Positions 15,497 to 22,420 of a stretch of 25,003 bases of DNA are shown piece after piece. Each line of letters starts with the position of its first letter. Positions within the stretch are counted from its first letter, which is position 1. The notes under the pieces were generated by a model that made no database searches, had not been told where the DNA came from, and saw only the letters and a list, made by a program, of their open reading frames with translations. This DNA is from a virus: IMG/VR virus record IMGVR_UViG_3300048006_000071, positions 1-25,003 of that record, one strand, 5' to 3'. The translations under genes and the position numbers were made by a program.

Positions 15497-15946
15497 TCAC
15501 TCTCCTAATAAATCTTCTAAACTATCAATCTTCTCGGGTGTGCTCAACTTGGCTCTTGCCGCTGCGGTAAGTCCAAACTCGGGGAGCATCTTTTTGATTC
15601 TATCCCACGCACCATTCATCATTGCAAGCTCGGGCCTTGGTCGATGCATCTCATCACCTTGTGCTGTGGTGGTCGCATAGGTTGGGCCTAATCTTTTAAT
15701 CACTGCTCGGCTTGCGCAATAGTCCTCCCACGCATCGCTTATCATTTGCAATGCGATGGCATCAAGTTCTGCAACAACGCCAAGATCATCAAGGTGCTTA
15801 ACCAACCAGTCAAAAGTCTCCTCTGCACTTTGGTAGGTTGGGAGCACTGGGCGGCCTTGCACTTCAAGGCGCTCTTCGTGACGGTCTTTTCTATAAGTAT
15901 CTGCTGCCTTCAGCATCGCTGTTGGCTTTGGTTTTCTTCCTGGCAT
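15497..15946 (-). CDS. terS: Terminase small subunit (P27 family)
   Basis: 149 aa. MPGRKPKPTAMLKAADTYRK followed by a DRHEERLEVQGRPVLP stretch is the hallmark N-terminus of P27-type small terminases (Terminase_4), with the central helices ELDAIALQMISDAWEDYCAS and a C-terminal segment EFGLTAAARAKLSTPEKIDS. The subunit binds the packaging start site and recruits the large subunit. P27-type small terminases with a nearby HNH nuclease are typical of phages with cohesive ends, suggesting cos packaging here. Its stop is 1 nt from the methyltransferase ATG. A 128-bp gap precedes it. Confidence 0.88.
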   Translation of the reverse strand: MPGRKPKPTAMLKAADTYRKDRHEERLEVQGRPVLPTYQSAEETFDWLVKHLDDLGVVAELDAIALQMISDAWEDYCASRAVIKRLGPTYATTTAQGDEMHRPRPELAMMNGAWDRIKKMLPEFGLTAAARAKLSTPEKIDSLEDLLGE

Positions 15947-16074
15947 AGTGCCTATATTTTATCATTTTATTCGGGAACACTGCCCGACTTTTACCCTTTT
16001 CATTTCGACTGCGTGCAAAGAAGACGGGGGTGGCGATGTAAGTGCGTTGTACTCAGACATTTACAACCCCCCTC
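15947..16074. other. Intergenic region upstream of small terminase, possible cos region
   Basis: In this otherwise tightly packed stretch, 128 bp lack a recognisable gene. It contains a C6 run (16067-16072) and a G5 run (16026-16030), a perfect 6-bp inverted repeat GTTGTA (16046-16051) / TACAAC (16062-16067) with a 10-nt loop, and only a 32-codon ORF (15962-16060, minus). In HK97-type phages the cohesive-end site lies between the HNH nuclease and small terminase genes, which is where this is. The cos role is inferred; no end sequence can be read from the DNA alone. Confidence 0.35.
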
Positions 16075-16458
16075 CTATAGTCTTGTTGAGCTGTCAATAC
16101 CTAAGTATCCTACTGCCTTGGAGGTTACGCTCTTGTCATCGAACGCTGTACTCTTTGGCATTGTCTCATTCTCGTACCACACTGGCGCCTTAATGCTTAA
16201 GAGGCTCCAGCAGTAGATGCCTTTAGGTGTAGAGCAAACATAATACACAACAAAGCCAAAGGTATCTGCCTCACGCATCAGCGCCTTGTACTTCTGCTGC
16301 TCTATCATCATATCATCATAGTGCTTGGCTCTACACTTCAGCTCTACGAGCGCTTGGTATTTGATGCTGTACCCATCGAAGGAGCAGTACCCTTGCGTTG
16401 GTTGTAGGTCATCAATGTACTTAGCCTTGATGTAGTTAAACAGCTTCTCCTCGTTCAT
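16075..16458 (-). CDS. Predicted PD-(D/E)XK nuclease-like protein
   Basis: 127 aa. The segment CSFDGYSIKYQALVELKCRA has the spacing of a PD-(D/E)XK active site: Asp28, then E39-L-K41, followed by a helix with Glu53/Gln54 (MMIEQQKYKALM). The rest alternates strands (FGFVVYYVCSTPKG, IYCWSLLSIKAPVWY). The family was not identified further, so catalytic activity is a prediction from the motif. It overlaps the HNH gene stop as ATGA and precedes the small terminase, so a link to packaging or end processing is possible. The C-terminal residues have no recognisable motif. Confidence 0.6.
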   Translation of the reverse strand: MNEEKLFNYIKAKYIDDLQPTQGYCSFDGYSIKYQALVELKCRAKHYDDMMIEQQKYKALMREADTFGFVVYYVCSTPKGIYCWSLLSIKAPVWYENETMPKSTAFDDKSVTSKAVGYLGIDSSTRL

Positions 16459-16742
16459 AGGTGTGCCTCCTTTCCACTCTTAACGTTGTGGCATCGATGG
16501 CACATCGTTTGTAGATTGTCCCAGCTCAACTCATCGCCTCCTAATCTGATGGGTGTGATGTGGTCAACGACCTCACCGATACCATTGCACTCAATACATA
16601 GCGGCTGCTCTTTGATGAACATAGCACGCAGCTTACGCCACCTTGTAGTGTTGTAGAACTTGTTGCGCTCCTTACGATCCTGGCTGTGCTGTTGACTGCC
16701 TTGGAGCCAAGGGCGCTGCTTTCTTTTCGGTGAGTTAGGCAT
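16455..16742 (-). CDS. HNH endonuclease (packaging-associated type)
   Basis: 95 aa from ATG 16742; an upstream in-frame start at 16784 would overlap the previous gene by 50 bp and adds a non-conserved segment. The core is FYNTTRWRKLRAMFIKEQPL, CIEC (Cys49, Cys52), VVDHITPI (Asp60-His61), DNLQTMCHRCHNVKSG (Asn76, Cys81, Cys84, His85). This is the HNH motif with its structural zinc site, in the arrangement of HK97 gp74-like proteins. Those HNH proteins are encoded next to terminase genes and stimulate cos cleavage by the terminase. The gene overlaps both neighbours by a few bases. Confidence 0.88.
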   Translation of the reverse strand: MPNSPKRKQRPWLQGSQQHSQDRKERNKFYNTTRWRKLRAMFIKEQPLCIECNGIGEVVDHITPIRLGGDELSWDNLQTMCHRCHNVKSGKEAHL

Positions 16743-16992
16743 TGTTCCGTTGTTCAAGTTCATAAATATCGGAGTCAAAGTCATTAATATATATAGGTGT
16801 TTTTTCTCCTATGTAAGCAAACCAAATGTTATACTCACAATGCTCAATGGCATCTTCAACACTCATACCTTCATTAGATACTAATTTCCCAACCATCATA
16901 ACCTTTGAATATACAATTCTATTATCATCAGTTGAACCTATGATAGCGTAGTCAAAGCCATCAACAAAAATACTATTATCATCTATTGGCAT
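16735..16992 (-). CDS. Hypothetical acidic protein
   Basis: 85 aa, strongly acidic. It begins MPIDDNSIFVDGFDYAIIGS and continues VYSKVMMVGKLVSNEGMSVE, then DAIEHCEYNIWFAYIGEKTP. The pattern G-x-D-x-A-I-I-G near the start and MSVEDAIEHCEYNIW in the middle is seen, to my recollection, in small uncharacterised phage proteins; no function is known to me. The ATG overlaps the C5 methyltransferase stop by 14 nt. Its base composition is AT-richer than its neighbours, which may indicate separate acquisition. Confidence 0.65.
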   Translation of the reverse strand: MPIDDNSIFVDGFDYAIIGSTDDNRIVYSKVMMVGKLVSNEGMSVEDAIEHCEYNIWFAYIGEKTPIYINDFDSDIYELEQRNNA

Positions 16993-18148
16993 TGTAGATA
17001 GGTATTAGTTGCTGTGCTACTGCCTTGACTACATCAACGGTGACAGCGTTACCGCATTGTTTGTAGCGCTGGGTGTTGCTCATCTTCTTAACCTCACCAT
17101 CATAGATGCCGTACTCGGTATGGTTATCGGGGAAACCTTGGAGCCTCTCACACTCTATAGGTGTAAGCCTACGGATGCGGTAGTCTATAACATATTGGTC
17201 GGTATTGCCACCGCTACCGCTTGATGAGTGTATTGTTCCCGCCTCATCTTTTAGGTGTCGGTCAGTAACCTTGCCTTTAGCATCTCTTGTGTAGCCTATA
17301 ATTTTAGGCTGCACCACACCTTGCTGCCCAGTAGTCTCTAAGGTATGCGCCACACCTTTGCCTACTCTTCCTCTTTGCGTTTCGCTGTTGGGTTGATACA
17401 ATCGTATTGCATCACCATCTTCAGCCTCTTGGTATCCTTTCTTATTGGCTACCTTAATCTTGAGCGGGTTCACCTCTACAAAGGTGTCTTCGCTTCCGTA
17501 TCCGACGTGAGCGGGCAATGCTCTTGCGATAGAATCCTCAGCTTTGCTACTTGCCTCCCGTTGTGATTTGTTCCGCTTCTTTTGATCAGATAATTCTGCA
17601 CCTTCTCCGATAGGAAAAACTCCTCCCCAATCTCCTCGGGGGGTTGTAGAATATCCGACAAGGTAGATGCGCTCTCGGTTTTGGGGTAGAAACCACGATG
17701 TATTAAGCAGTTGCCATTCAAGTCTATAGCCCCCAATGTTGCTAAAGGCTTGGAGGATTGCCGCAAAATCTTCGCCATCGTTTGAGCTGAATGTTCCCTT
17801 AACATTCTCCCACACAAAAGCTCTTGGTTGGCATTCGGTGATAAGGCGTATTGCTTCAAGGATAAGGCTACTTCGTTCTCCGTCCATCCCTTTACGCTTT
17901 CCAGCGAGGCTAAAGTCTTGACAAGGAGAACCGAAAGTGATGAGGTCGATGTTGGGGAGGTCTGCTCCTCGAACATCAGTAACTGAGCCGACATATGTTG
18001 CATCTTTAAATTTGTGTTGATATACTGCTACTGCGTGCTTATCTATTTCCGAGAAGTAACTCGTAACCTCATAGCCAGCACGTTCAAAGCCAAGGTGGAA
18101 TCCTCCGATACCACTAAAGAGGTCGAGTTGATTGATCTTAGTAGACAC
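16979..18148 (-). CDS. C5-cytosine DNA methyltransferase
   Basis: About 389 aa from GTG 18148, opening MSTKINQLDLFSGIGGF; a TTG at 18184 would add 12 residues but overlaps the upstream zinc-ribbon gene by 47 bp. All key motifs are present: I FSGIGGF (about 11-17), IV GSPCQDFS with catalytic Cys (about 76), VI VWENV (about 114), VIII QNRERIYLVG (about 156-165), IX RRLTPIECERLQGFPDN and X QCGNAVTVDV near the C-terminus. The region between VIII and IX is the target-recognition domain. The enzyme transfers methyl groups from SAM to cytosine. No cognate restriction gene is nearby, so anti-restriction is the likely purpose. It is intact and probably active. Confidence 0.9.
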   Translation of the reverse strand: MSTKINQLDLFSGIGGFHLGFERAGYEVTSYFSEIDKHAVAVYQHKFKDATYVGSVTDVRGADLPNIDLITFGSPCQDFSLAGKRKGMDGERSSLILEAIRLITECQPRAFVWENVKGTFSSNDGEDFAAILQAFSNIGGYRLEWQLLNTSWFLPQNRERIYLVGYSTTPRGDWGGVFPIGEGAELSDQKKRNKSQREASSKAEDSIARALPAHVGYGSEDTFVEVNPLKIKVANKKGYQEAEDGDAIRLYQPNSETQRGRVGKGVAHTLETTGQQGVVQPKIIGYTRDAKGKVTDRHLKDEAGTIHSSSGSGGNTDQYVIDYRIRRLTPIECERLQGFPDNHTEYGIYDGEVKKMSNTQRYKQCGNAVTVDVVKAVAQQLIPIYNANR

Positions 18149-18284
18149 TATGCTCGCAGTCTTGGCACACTGGTTCTGAATCAATCAGTGCATAGTTCTC
18201 AGTTTCTTTGCCGCACTCTGCGCAGCATTCGCTGTCCGTAGTCCACGGGTTGCCATCATCAAGGTAGCTGTCGGGAAATGTCAT
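18138..18284 (-). CDS. Small zinc-ribbon protein (48 aa)
   Basis: ATG at 18284-18282 overlaps the stop of the upstream gene as ATGA; the frame ends at TAA 18140-18138. The protein has MTFPDSYLDDGNPWTTDSEC followed by CAECGKETENY and VCQDCEH: two CxxC pairs (Cys21/Cys24 and Cys40/Cys43, with an extra Cys20) 15 residues apart, an obvious zinc knuckle. Such mini-proteins are common in phages, often as DNA- or protein-binding accessory factors, but no specific role can be given. It overlaps the start of the cytosine methyltransferase. Confidence 0.72.
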   Translation of the reverse strand: MTFPDSYLDDGNPWTTDSECCAECGKETENYALIDSEPVCQDCEHSVY

Positions 18285-18589
18285 AGCTTGTTGTTTTTAG
18301 TTGTTGTTGTTATTGTTTTATCTATGATGTACTTAGCGCGCTCACTCCATTCGGTTGGGTTGTAGCGGTACTCAGTGAATCCAAAGTGGATGTAGAAATG
18401 GTTGTGTACCGTGTTGGTATCAAGTCGGAAAGGTTCACCATCGCGGGGCATCACGGGCTTCTTATTAGCATCGCGGTACTCTTTCTCACAATGCTTGCAG
18501 CGCGCTCTTCTGCCATCTCTACCTCTCTCTAATGGGTAGAAGTCCTCAATGGGGTGCTCTTTCTTACACTTGATGCATTCACGTTTCAT
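18281..18589 (-). CDS. Zinc-ribbon protein, HNH-associated type without HNH core
   Basis: 102 aa. MKRECIKCKKEHPIEDFYPL followed by RRARCKHCEKEYRDANK is the two-CxxC ribbon (Cys5/Cys8, then a second pair about 25 residues on) that often precedes HNH nuclease domains in phages. The expected HNH residues are absent: the rest (LDTNTVHNHFYIHFGFTEYR, YNPTEWSERAKYIIDK) has scattered His residues but no recognisable H-N-H pattern. It may be a nucleic-acid-binding factor or a decayed nuclease. The gene is coupled to both neighbours by short overlaps. Confidence 0.68.
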   Translation of the reverse strand: MKRECIKCKKEHPIEDFYPLERGRDGRRARCKHCEKEYRDANKKPVMPRDGEPFRLDTNTVHNHFYIHFGFTEYRYNPTEWSERAKYIIDKTITTTTKNNKL

Positions 18590-18812
18590 TCTCTATTCTT
18601 TTTTCTATGGCGGTTTTTCTATATTTCTTGATGTGTGTGACCTCACCTGTGCTGTCATTCTTTACAAAGCGAATGGCGTGGCCGATGATTGCCGTATCGT
18701 TTACTTCCTTAATTAATGGAAGCATCTCTTGCTTGCGCACAGGCTTCTTCTCGCCTATGTGCATATCTACAATGAGCTGTGCTATCTTATTTCGTGTCTT
18801 TAGGTCTATCAT
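18579..18812 (-). CDS. Hypothetical basic protein
   Basis: 77 aa, basic. MIDLKTRNKIAQLIVDMHIG, then EKKPVRKQEMLPLIKEVNDT, and a strand pair IGHAIRFVKNDSTGEVTHIK. The helix-strand pattern, with TAIIGHAIRFVKND near the middle, may be a small winged-helix-like DNA-binding domain, but I do not recognise a family. ATG overlaps the primase-helicase stop as ATGA, and the C-terminus overlaps the next gene by 11 bp. It is probably a replication accessory factor by position only. Confidence 0.65.
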   Translation of the reverse strand: MIDLKTRNKIAQLIVDMHIGEKKPVRKQEMLPLIKEVNDTAIIGHAIRFVKNDSTGEVTHIKKYRKTAIEKRIENET

Positions 18813-20776
18813 AAATCAATAGGGTCTTCACCATCTTTAGGGCCAAGCGCTACAATCTTGGGGCGCTTACCATCCCAATGTATTATACTATTTTCTTCCA
18901 TCAATGCCAAAACCTTCTCAGCATCCTTGCGCTTGCAGTCCTCCGTATCGCGTATGAAAGTGGCAGCATCGCCTTTGCTCTTACCTAATATCTTGGCGGC
19001 AATGCGGTGCTTATCCTCATCAGTCCAAACGCGTGTCTTGTTGTAGAACTCATCAACCTCAACCTCGCTGAACTCAACAAGATCAAAGCCACCAATACTC
19101 ATCTCAATCGCTGGCGGTTCTATGTTCCTTGTGTACTCGGGTGTGATTTCAGTGATATCTCTATTGTGCTCACTCTTCTTAGCGCTGAAGGTGCTCTCGC
19201 TCTTCTGAACGATATACTGCCCAAGGTGTCCCTTAGCATTTCTATCGTTCTTATTCTCGTGCAGCACAACGGTGATATGGCAGTTGTATTCTGCTGTCCA
19301 TTTCAGTAGCTTAGAGGCTATTGCTGTGGCTTCCTCCTCATCATTCACACCCTTAGAGGCTACATCAGCAATACCATCGATGACCATATACCCGATGTTC
19401 TCCTCCGTTCTAAAGATGTAATCTATTGCAGCGAGTCGGAGCGCGTTTGTATCCAAGCTGCGGAGCTTGATGTACTCGATATGGTCGTAGTTGATGTTGT
19501 TTTGAAGTCCAGCCATCTCGTGCACCCTCTTCTTCGCCTTAGCGGCGTGGAAGTCCCCTTGCTCGGTGTCAATATATAAGACCTTACGCGGGTAGATATA
19601 CCCTCGGAGGTGCTCACATACCATTGAGTCCGATGATGCTGCCGCTGCGAGTGCTGATAGGAAGAAACTCTTGCGGCTCTTCGCTTTTCCTTGCACGAGG
19701 CTAAAGTTTCCAAAAGAGCCGATGATGTAGCTGTTCTGACCAAAAACCATCTCAAGAGCTTTAGGAGGTTGGGATACTTCAATAGTAGAGTCAACGCGTA
19801 GCTTTGCCAGTAGCTGGCCCATCTCTTCTTGTACTTCTTCATCATCTAAATCTATATTAAAGTCGTTCGGTGCATTTAACTCATAGCGCTTGCCGTAGCC
19901 TTGCTGTCTTATATCCTTGATGGCCTCATCAAAGCTACCGCCGTGTTCTAATAAGGTATAGCATTGGAAACCGTCGTAGGGCATCTCAGCCTCAAAGGCG
20001 CTGCTTGTTGTCCACGGCCAAAACAGCTCGGTGTCTTTAAATATCACGCCACTTGTTTTGCTGTCCGTTGATCCAGGGCGCAGCAGATAGATGTACTTGC
20101 TGCTTTCCCCTACTATTGTCCAGCCGTAGCGCTGTAAGATATCAAGGGCTGTGTGTGTTGCTCTAAACTCACCCCACGGCGTTTGGTCTTGCGTTTGGAT
20201 GTCACCGATGCGCTTGCTTTCGACAACCACTTCCTTCTGCATCTCATCCATTGTACGGGCTACCCGGAAGATAACGTCGCGCTCCACGGGGCTGATTCGC
20301 TTAACGTTGGTTATCTTCCCGAGTATCTTGTACCCTTTGCTTGGGTAGGTAACGATTTGACCACCTCGGCCTCTCGTTTCAAAGGTCACCTCACCATCTA
20401 TATTACGAGCGAGCTTTTGATTGCCCGCTATCTCATCGCATTTAAATATCCAATGGAACCCACCGCTGCGCGTGGTTTGTATAATCATCTTATCCTTAAG
20501 GCCAGGAGATTCCTCCTCGAGCCTCTCGCAGAAGACCTCATACTCCTTACCTCTAAAGTGCTTGGCATCGATATCAAGGCATTGGATGCCATCGAAGCCC
20601 ATCACTAAACCTATGCTCCCCGTGTTTTGGAAGAGGCTCTCGGCTTCTTGGAGTCCCATAGGCTCCACACCATACTGCTGCCAATTCCTTATGCTTGGGC
20701 GCTTCTCCCCATCAATAAGTGGGATGGGGCTAAAGCCGTGCGCAAGGTATTTCTTAGCTATTGTTGTTGTATTCAT
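18809..20776 (-). CDS. Primase-polymerase / RecA-fold helicase fusion
   Basis: 655 aa. Residues 1-170 are an archaeo-eukaryotic-type Prim-Pol domain: HGFSPIPL, catalytic LDID (Asp68, Asp70), GGFHW (His108), and FETRGRGGQIVTYPS (131-145). A linker domain (about 205-300) follows. Residues 345-540 are a RecA/RepA-like ATPase: Walker A position GKAKSRKS (363-370), VLYIDTEQGD (399-408), Walker B YMVIDG (463-468), and a motif VVLHENKND (503-511). The Walker A lacks the second Gly (Arg at 368), a variant I associate with AAA_25-type helicases of Bacteroidetes elements. The protein would prime and unwind DNA at the phage origin. ATG overlaps the upstream nuclease stop. Confidence 0.87.
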   Translation of the reverse strand: MNTTTIAKKYLAHGFSPIPLIDGEKRPSIRNWQQYGVEPMGLQEAESLFQNTGSIGLVMGFDGIQCLDIDAKHFRGKEYEVFCERLEEESPGLKDKMIIQTTRSGGFHWIFKCDEIAGNQKLARNIDGEVTFETRGRGGQIVTYPSKGYKILGKITNVKRISPVERDVIFRVARTMDEMQKEVVVESKRIGDIQTQDQTPWGEFRATHTALDILQRYGWTIVGESSKYIYLLRPGSTDSKTSGVIFKDTELFWPWTTSSAFEAEMPYDGFQCYTLLEHGGSFDEAIKDIRQQGYGKRYELNAPNDFNIDLDDEEVQEEMGQLLAKLRVDSTIEVSQPPKALEMVFGQNSYIIGSFGNFSLVQGKAKSRKSFFLSALAAAASSDSMVCEHLRGYIYPRKVLYIDTEQGDFHAAKAKKRVHEMAGLQNNINYDHIEYIKLRSLDTNALRLAAIDYIFRTEENIGYMVIDGIADVASKGVNDEEEATAIASKLLKWTAEYNCHITVVLHENKNDRNAKGHLGQYIVQKSESTFSAKKSEHNRDITEITPEYTRNIEPPAIEMSIGGFDLVEFSEVEVDEFYNKTRVWTDEDKHRIAAKILGKSKGDAATFIRDTEDCKRKDAEKVLALMEENSIIHWDGKRPKIVALGPKDGEDPIDL

Positions 20777-21132
20777 TTGATTCGTTTCCAGTTGTTGAGC
20801 TGTTGTGTGTGTCTCTTGGGGTTCATTGTTATAGTGCGGCGGTTGTTCAGCTCCCCCTTGCTGAAGATATAAAACTGATGCTGTACCCTATCGTGCAGTA
20901 TAATGTAGTCGACCTCAGCATAGTAGTTGAAGTCGGCTTTAATCACCGTGTGCTGGTTGTCGGCGAATGTTCCGCTTTTCACTTGCACCGTTTTAACCTT
21001 CCCCTCTTTGTAGATGATAAGATCGAACGGGTTTTGATGTGTAAAGGGAAAAGCCACGGCCCAGCCGTGCTCTAATAGTAGAGCAGCTACTTGCAGCTCA
21101 GAGGTTGCCCCATCAGTTATGTGTGACTTCAT
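20773..21132 (-). CDS. PD-(D/E)XK nuclease, PDDEXK_5 / resolvase-like
   Basis: 119 aa. DGATSELQVAALLLEHGWAV followed by FPFTHQNPFDLIIYKEG and KTVQVKSG gives the motif set of the PDDEXK_5 group: Glu12, Asp37 and Q50-V-K52, where Gln takes the place of the usual Glu. Members resemble Holliday-junction resolvases and some homing endonucleases. As part of a recombination-replication cluster, it could cut branched DNA. It overlaps the upstream VRR-NUC gene by 20 bp. Activity is inferred from motif conservation. Confidence 0.75.
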   Translation of the reverse strand: MKSHITDGATSELQVAALLLEHGWAVAFPFTHQNPFDLIIYKEGKVKTVQVKSGTFADNQHTVIKADFNYYAEVDYIILHDRVQHQFYIFSKGELNNRRTITMNPKRHTQQLNNWKRIK

Positions 21133-21547
21133 TGATTTTGCTTAGGTAGTCATCGTAAGATTTGGCTATAAAATACACACCGCCAGCGGCATTGATTTCT
21201 TTTTCTATAAGTTTTTGGTCAGCGCTTTGGCGGTCTTTACCAATCTTCACCTCTATACCTATGAATCGGCCATTGATGATGCCAATGATATCGGGCACGC
21301 CTTTCTTTTGTACTCCAGCGCGGTAAACTCCCCGTTTTTTATCATATACTGCCCCATTATTGATACGGTAGGCTACACCCTCGCGGATGTGGTACATATC
21401 CCAAATAATGGTCTTAGTGAGTTCATTGGCTGTAGTATCCTTAAAGCGCTTCTTTACCAAAGCAAAGGGCGGTACATCGGGGTGCTTCTCTGCCTTAAGC
21501 TGCGTGGCCAGGGCACTAAGTTCTTTAAGATTCTTCGGTATCTGCAT
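21113..21547 (-). CDS. VRR-NUC domain nuclease
   Basis: 144 aa. The active-site pattern is RINNGAVYDKKRGVYRAG then KKGVPDIIGIINGRFIGIEV-K: Pro85-Asp86, Glu99 and Lys101, followed by QSADQK with Gln111. This is the VRR-NUC type of PD-(D/E)XK nuclease, common in phages and probably a structure-specific (flap or junction) nuclease. The N-terminal 45 residues (KNLKELSALATQLKAEKHPD) look like a separate short helical extension. It is the second of three consecutive recombination-type nucleases. The start overlaps the preceding small ORF. Confidence 0.82.
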   Translation of the reverse strand: MQIPKNLKELSALATQLKAEKHPDVPPFALVKKRFKDTTANELTKTIIWDMYHIREGVAYRINNGAVYDKKRGVYRAGVQKKGVPDIIGIINGRFIGIEVKIGKDRQSADQKLIEKEINAAGGVYFIAKSYDDYLSKINEVTHN

Positions 21548-21665
21548 ATTGTTTTCTTACGGCGTGTTCAATCATTCTTGAGATGTGGCTGCGATCCATT
21601 GCGCTGAAGTAGACCTTAGCCTCTTCCCAGCATAGGGCTTTTAAATCATTCTCCGAGTATGCCAT
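21525..21665 (-). CDS. Small 46-aa protein between exonuclease and VRR-NUC genes
   Basis: ATG 21665-21663 lies inside the end of the exonuclease gene (20-bp overlap) and the frame runs to TAA 21527-21525, 23 bp into the VRR-NUC gene. The protein reads MAYSENDLKALCWEEAKVYF then SAMDRSHISRMIEHAVRKQY, a plausible all-helical small protein. Without it there would be a 98-bp gap in a region where genes otherwise overlap. No family is recognised. The call rests on gap-filling, coupling and composition. Confidence 0.55.
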   Translation of the reverse strand: MAYSENDLKALCWEEAKVYFSAMDRSHISRMIEHAVRKQYADTEES

Positions 21666-22263
21666 CTTCGTACTTCTTTAGTTTATCATAGAAGGTAAGG
21701 TAGGCATCAAGGGCTGCGCTTATTTCGTGCATCATATCATCGCGGAATACTCGACAAACGTGCAGCTTGCAACTCTTGAGGCGCGGGTCATAAGATACAA
21801 AATCTAACCACTCTAAATCTTCGTTTACTACGAAGTAGTGAAGCACTTGATATTTGTATTCGTTTGGCACCCTACCAATGCGCATATATTCTATGTGCTT
21901 CTTACTGCTGGGGCACTTCACCTCAACGGCACCTTTATACTTGCCATCTACATTGATAAGGCCATCGGGAGATACAGCAATGAATGGGTAGTCCTTATGC
22001 ACGCAGAAGCCTATCTCATCAACTATCCTCCCCGTTGTCTCTTCATATACTCTAATGGCTTCAGGCTCATAGAGTATGCCGTGGCGCATTGCATCAGAAG
22101 TAAACCCCTCGGGGATAACACCTGTGAGGCGCTCTGCGATAAGCTCATCAATAAATGGGAGGTTGTTTTTAGAGAACACACTCTTGGCTCTCGATCCAGT
22201 AATCACTCCGAGGCGTGCCTCAAACCATTCCTTACTGCGTTGCTGTAGTTCTAATATCTTCAT
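21646..22263 (-). CDS. YqaJ-type recombination exonuclease (lambda Exo-like)
   Basis: 205 aa. QQRSKEWFEARLGVITGSRA is the family's opening motif (RS-x-E-W-x-x-A-R-x-G-x-x-T-A/G-S). Then come MRHGILYEPEAIRVYEE (Glu66), SPDGLI (Asp100), VEVKCPSSKKH (Glu114, Lys116) and YKYQVLHYFVV (Gln139). All catalytic positions of the YqaJ/lambda exonuclease fold are present and length is typical. It resects double-stranded ends 5' to 3' for single-strand annealing. No Bet/RecT/Erf annealase is encoded nearby; the SSB-like protein or a host protein may serve. It follows a 48-aa gene with a TGATG overlap. Confidence 0.88.
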   Translation of the reverse strand: MKILELQQRSKEWFEARLGVITGSRAKSVFSKNNLPFIDELIAERLTGVIPEGFTSDAMRHGILYEPEAIRVYEETTGRIVDEIGFCVHKDYPFIAVSPDGLINVDGKYKGAVEVKCPSSKKHIEYMRIGRVPNEYKYQVLHYFVVNEDLEWLDFVSYDPRLKSCKLHVCRVFRDDMMHEISAALDAYLTFYDKLKKYEDGILGE

Positions 22264-22409
22264 CAGTCTTTTTCTATTCCGTTCTCCTTAAGGTCGCGGT
22301 TGTTTAGTGCAATGATGCTGTTGCGGTTTATCTCCTTGGCTTTCTCTGCCAGTTCCTTGACGGTGCCCATTGCGTACCCCATCATCTTATCGAATGCTTC
22401 GTGTTTCAT
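22263..22409 (-). CDS. Hypothetical 48-aa helical protein
   Basis: From ATG 22409 the protein is MKHEAFDKMMGYAMGTVKEL followed by AEKAKEINRNSIIALNNRDL. An upstream TTG at 22454 was rejected because it overlaps the previous gene and a clean AC-rich leader (ACACAATAGCA) precedes the ATG. The sequence is helical and charged, with no known motif. It is coupled to the exonuclease (TGATG) and may be an accessory to it; function unknown. Confidence 0.62.
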   Translation of the reverse strand: MKHEAFDKMMGYAMGTVKELAEKAKEINRNSIIALNNRDLKENGIEKD

Positions 22410-22420
22410 TGCTATTGTGT

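Noticed and set aside
15962-16060. 32-codon ORF (minus) after an AGGAGGGGGG stretch
   Set aside because: Although preceded by a Shine-Dalgarno-like run, the product is Ser/Pro-rich without a fold signal, and other genes here do not use such sites. Treated as part of a possible cos region.
18148-18184. TTG start for the cytosine methyltransferase at 18184
   Set aside because: Would overlap the zinc-ribbon gene by 47 bp and add 12 residues before the usual family start; GTG 18148 fits better.
19423-19845. Minus-strand open frame (140 codons) inside the primase-helicase gene
   Set aside because: Out-of-frame shadow of a continuous 655-codon gene with all motifs; it is Arg/Ser/Thr-rich and domain-free, and there is no sign of a frameshift.
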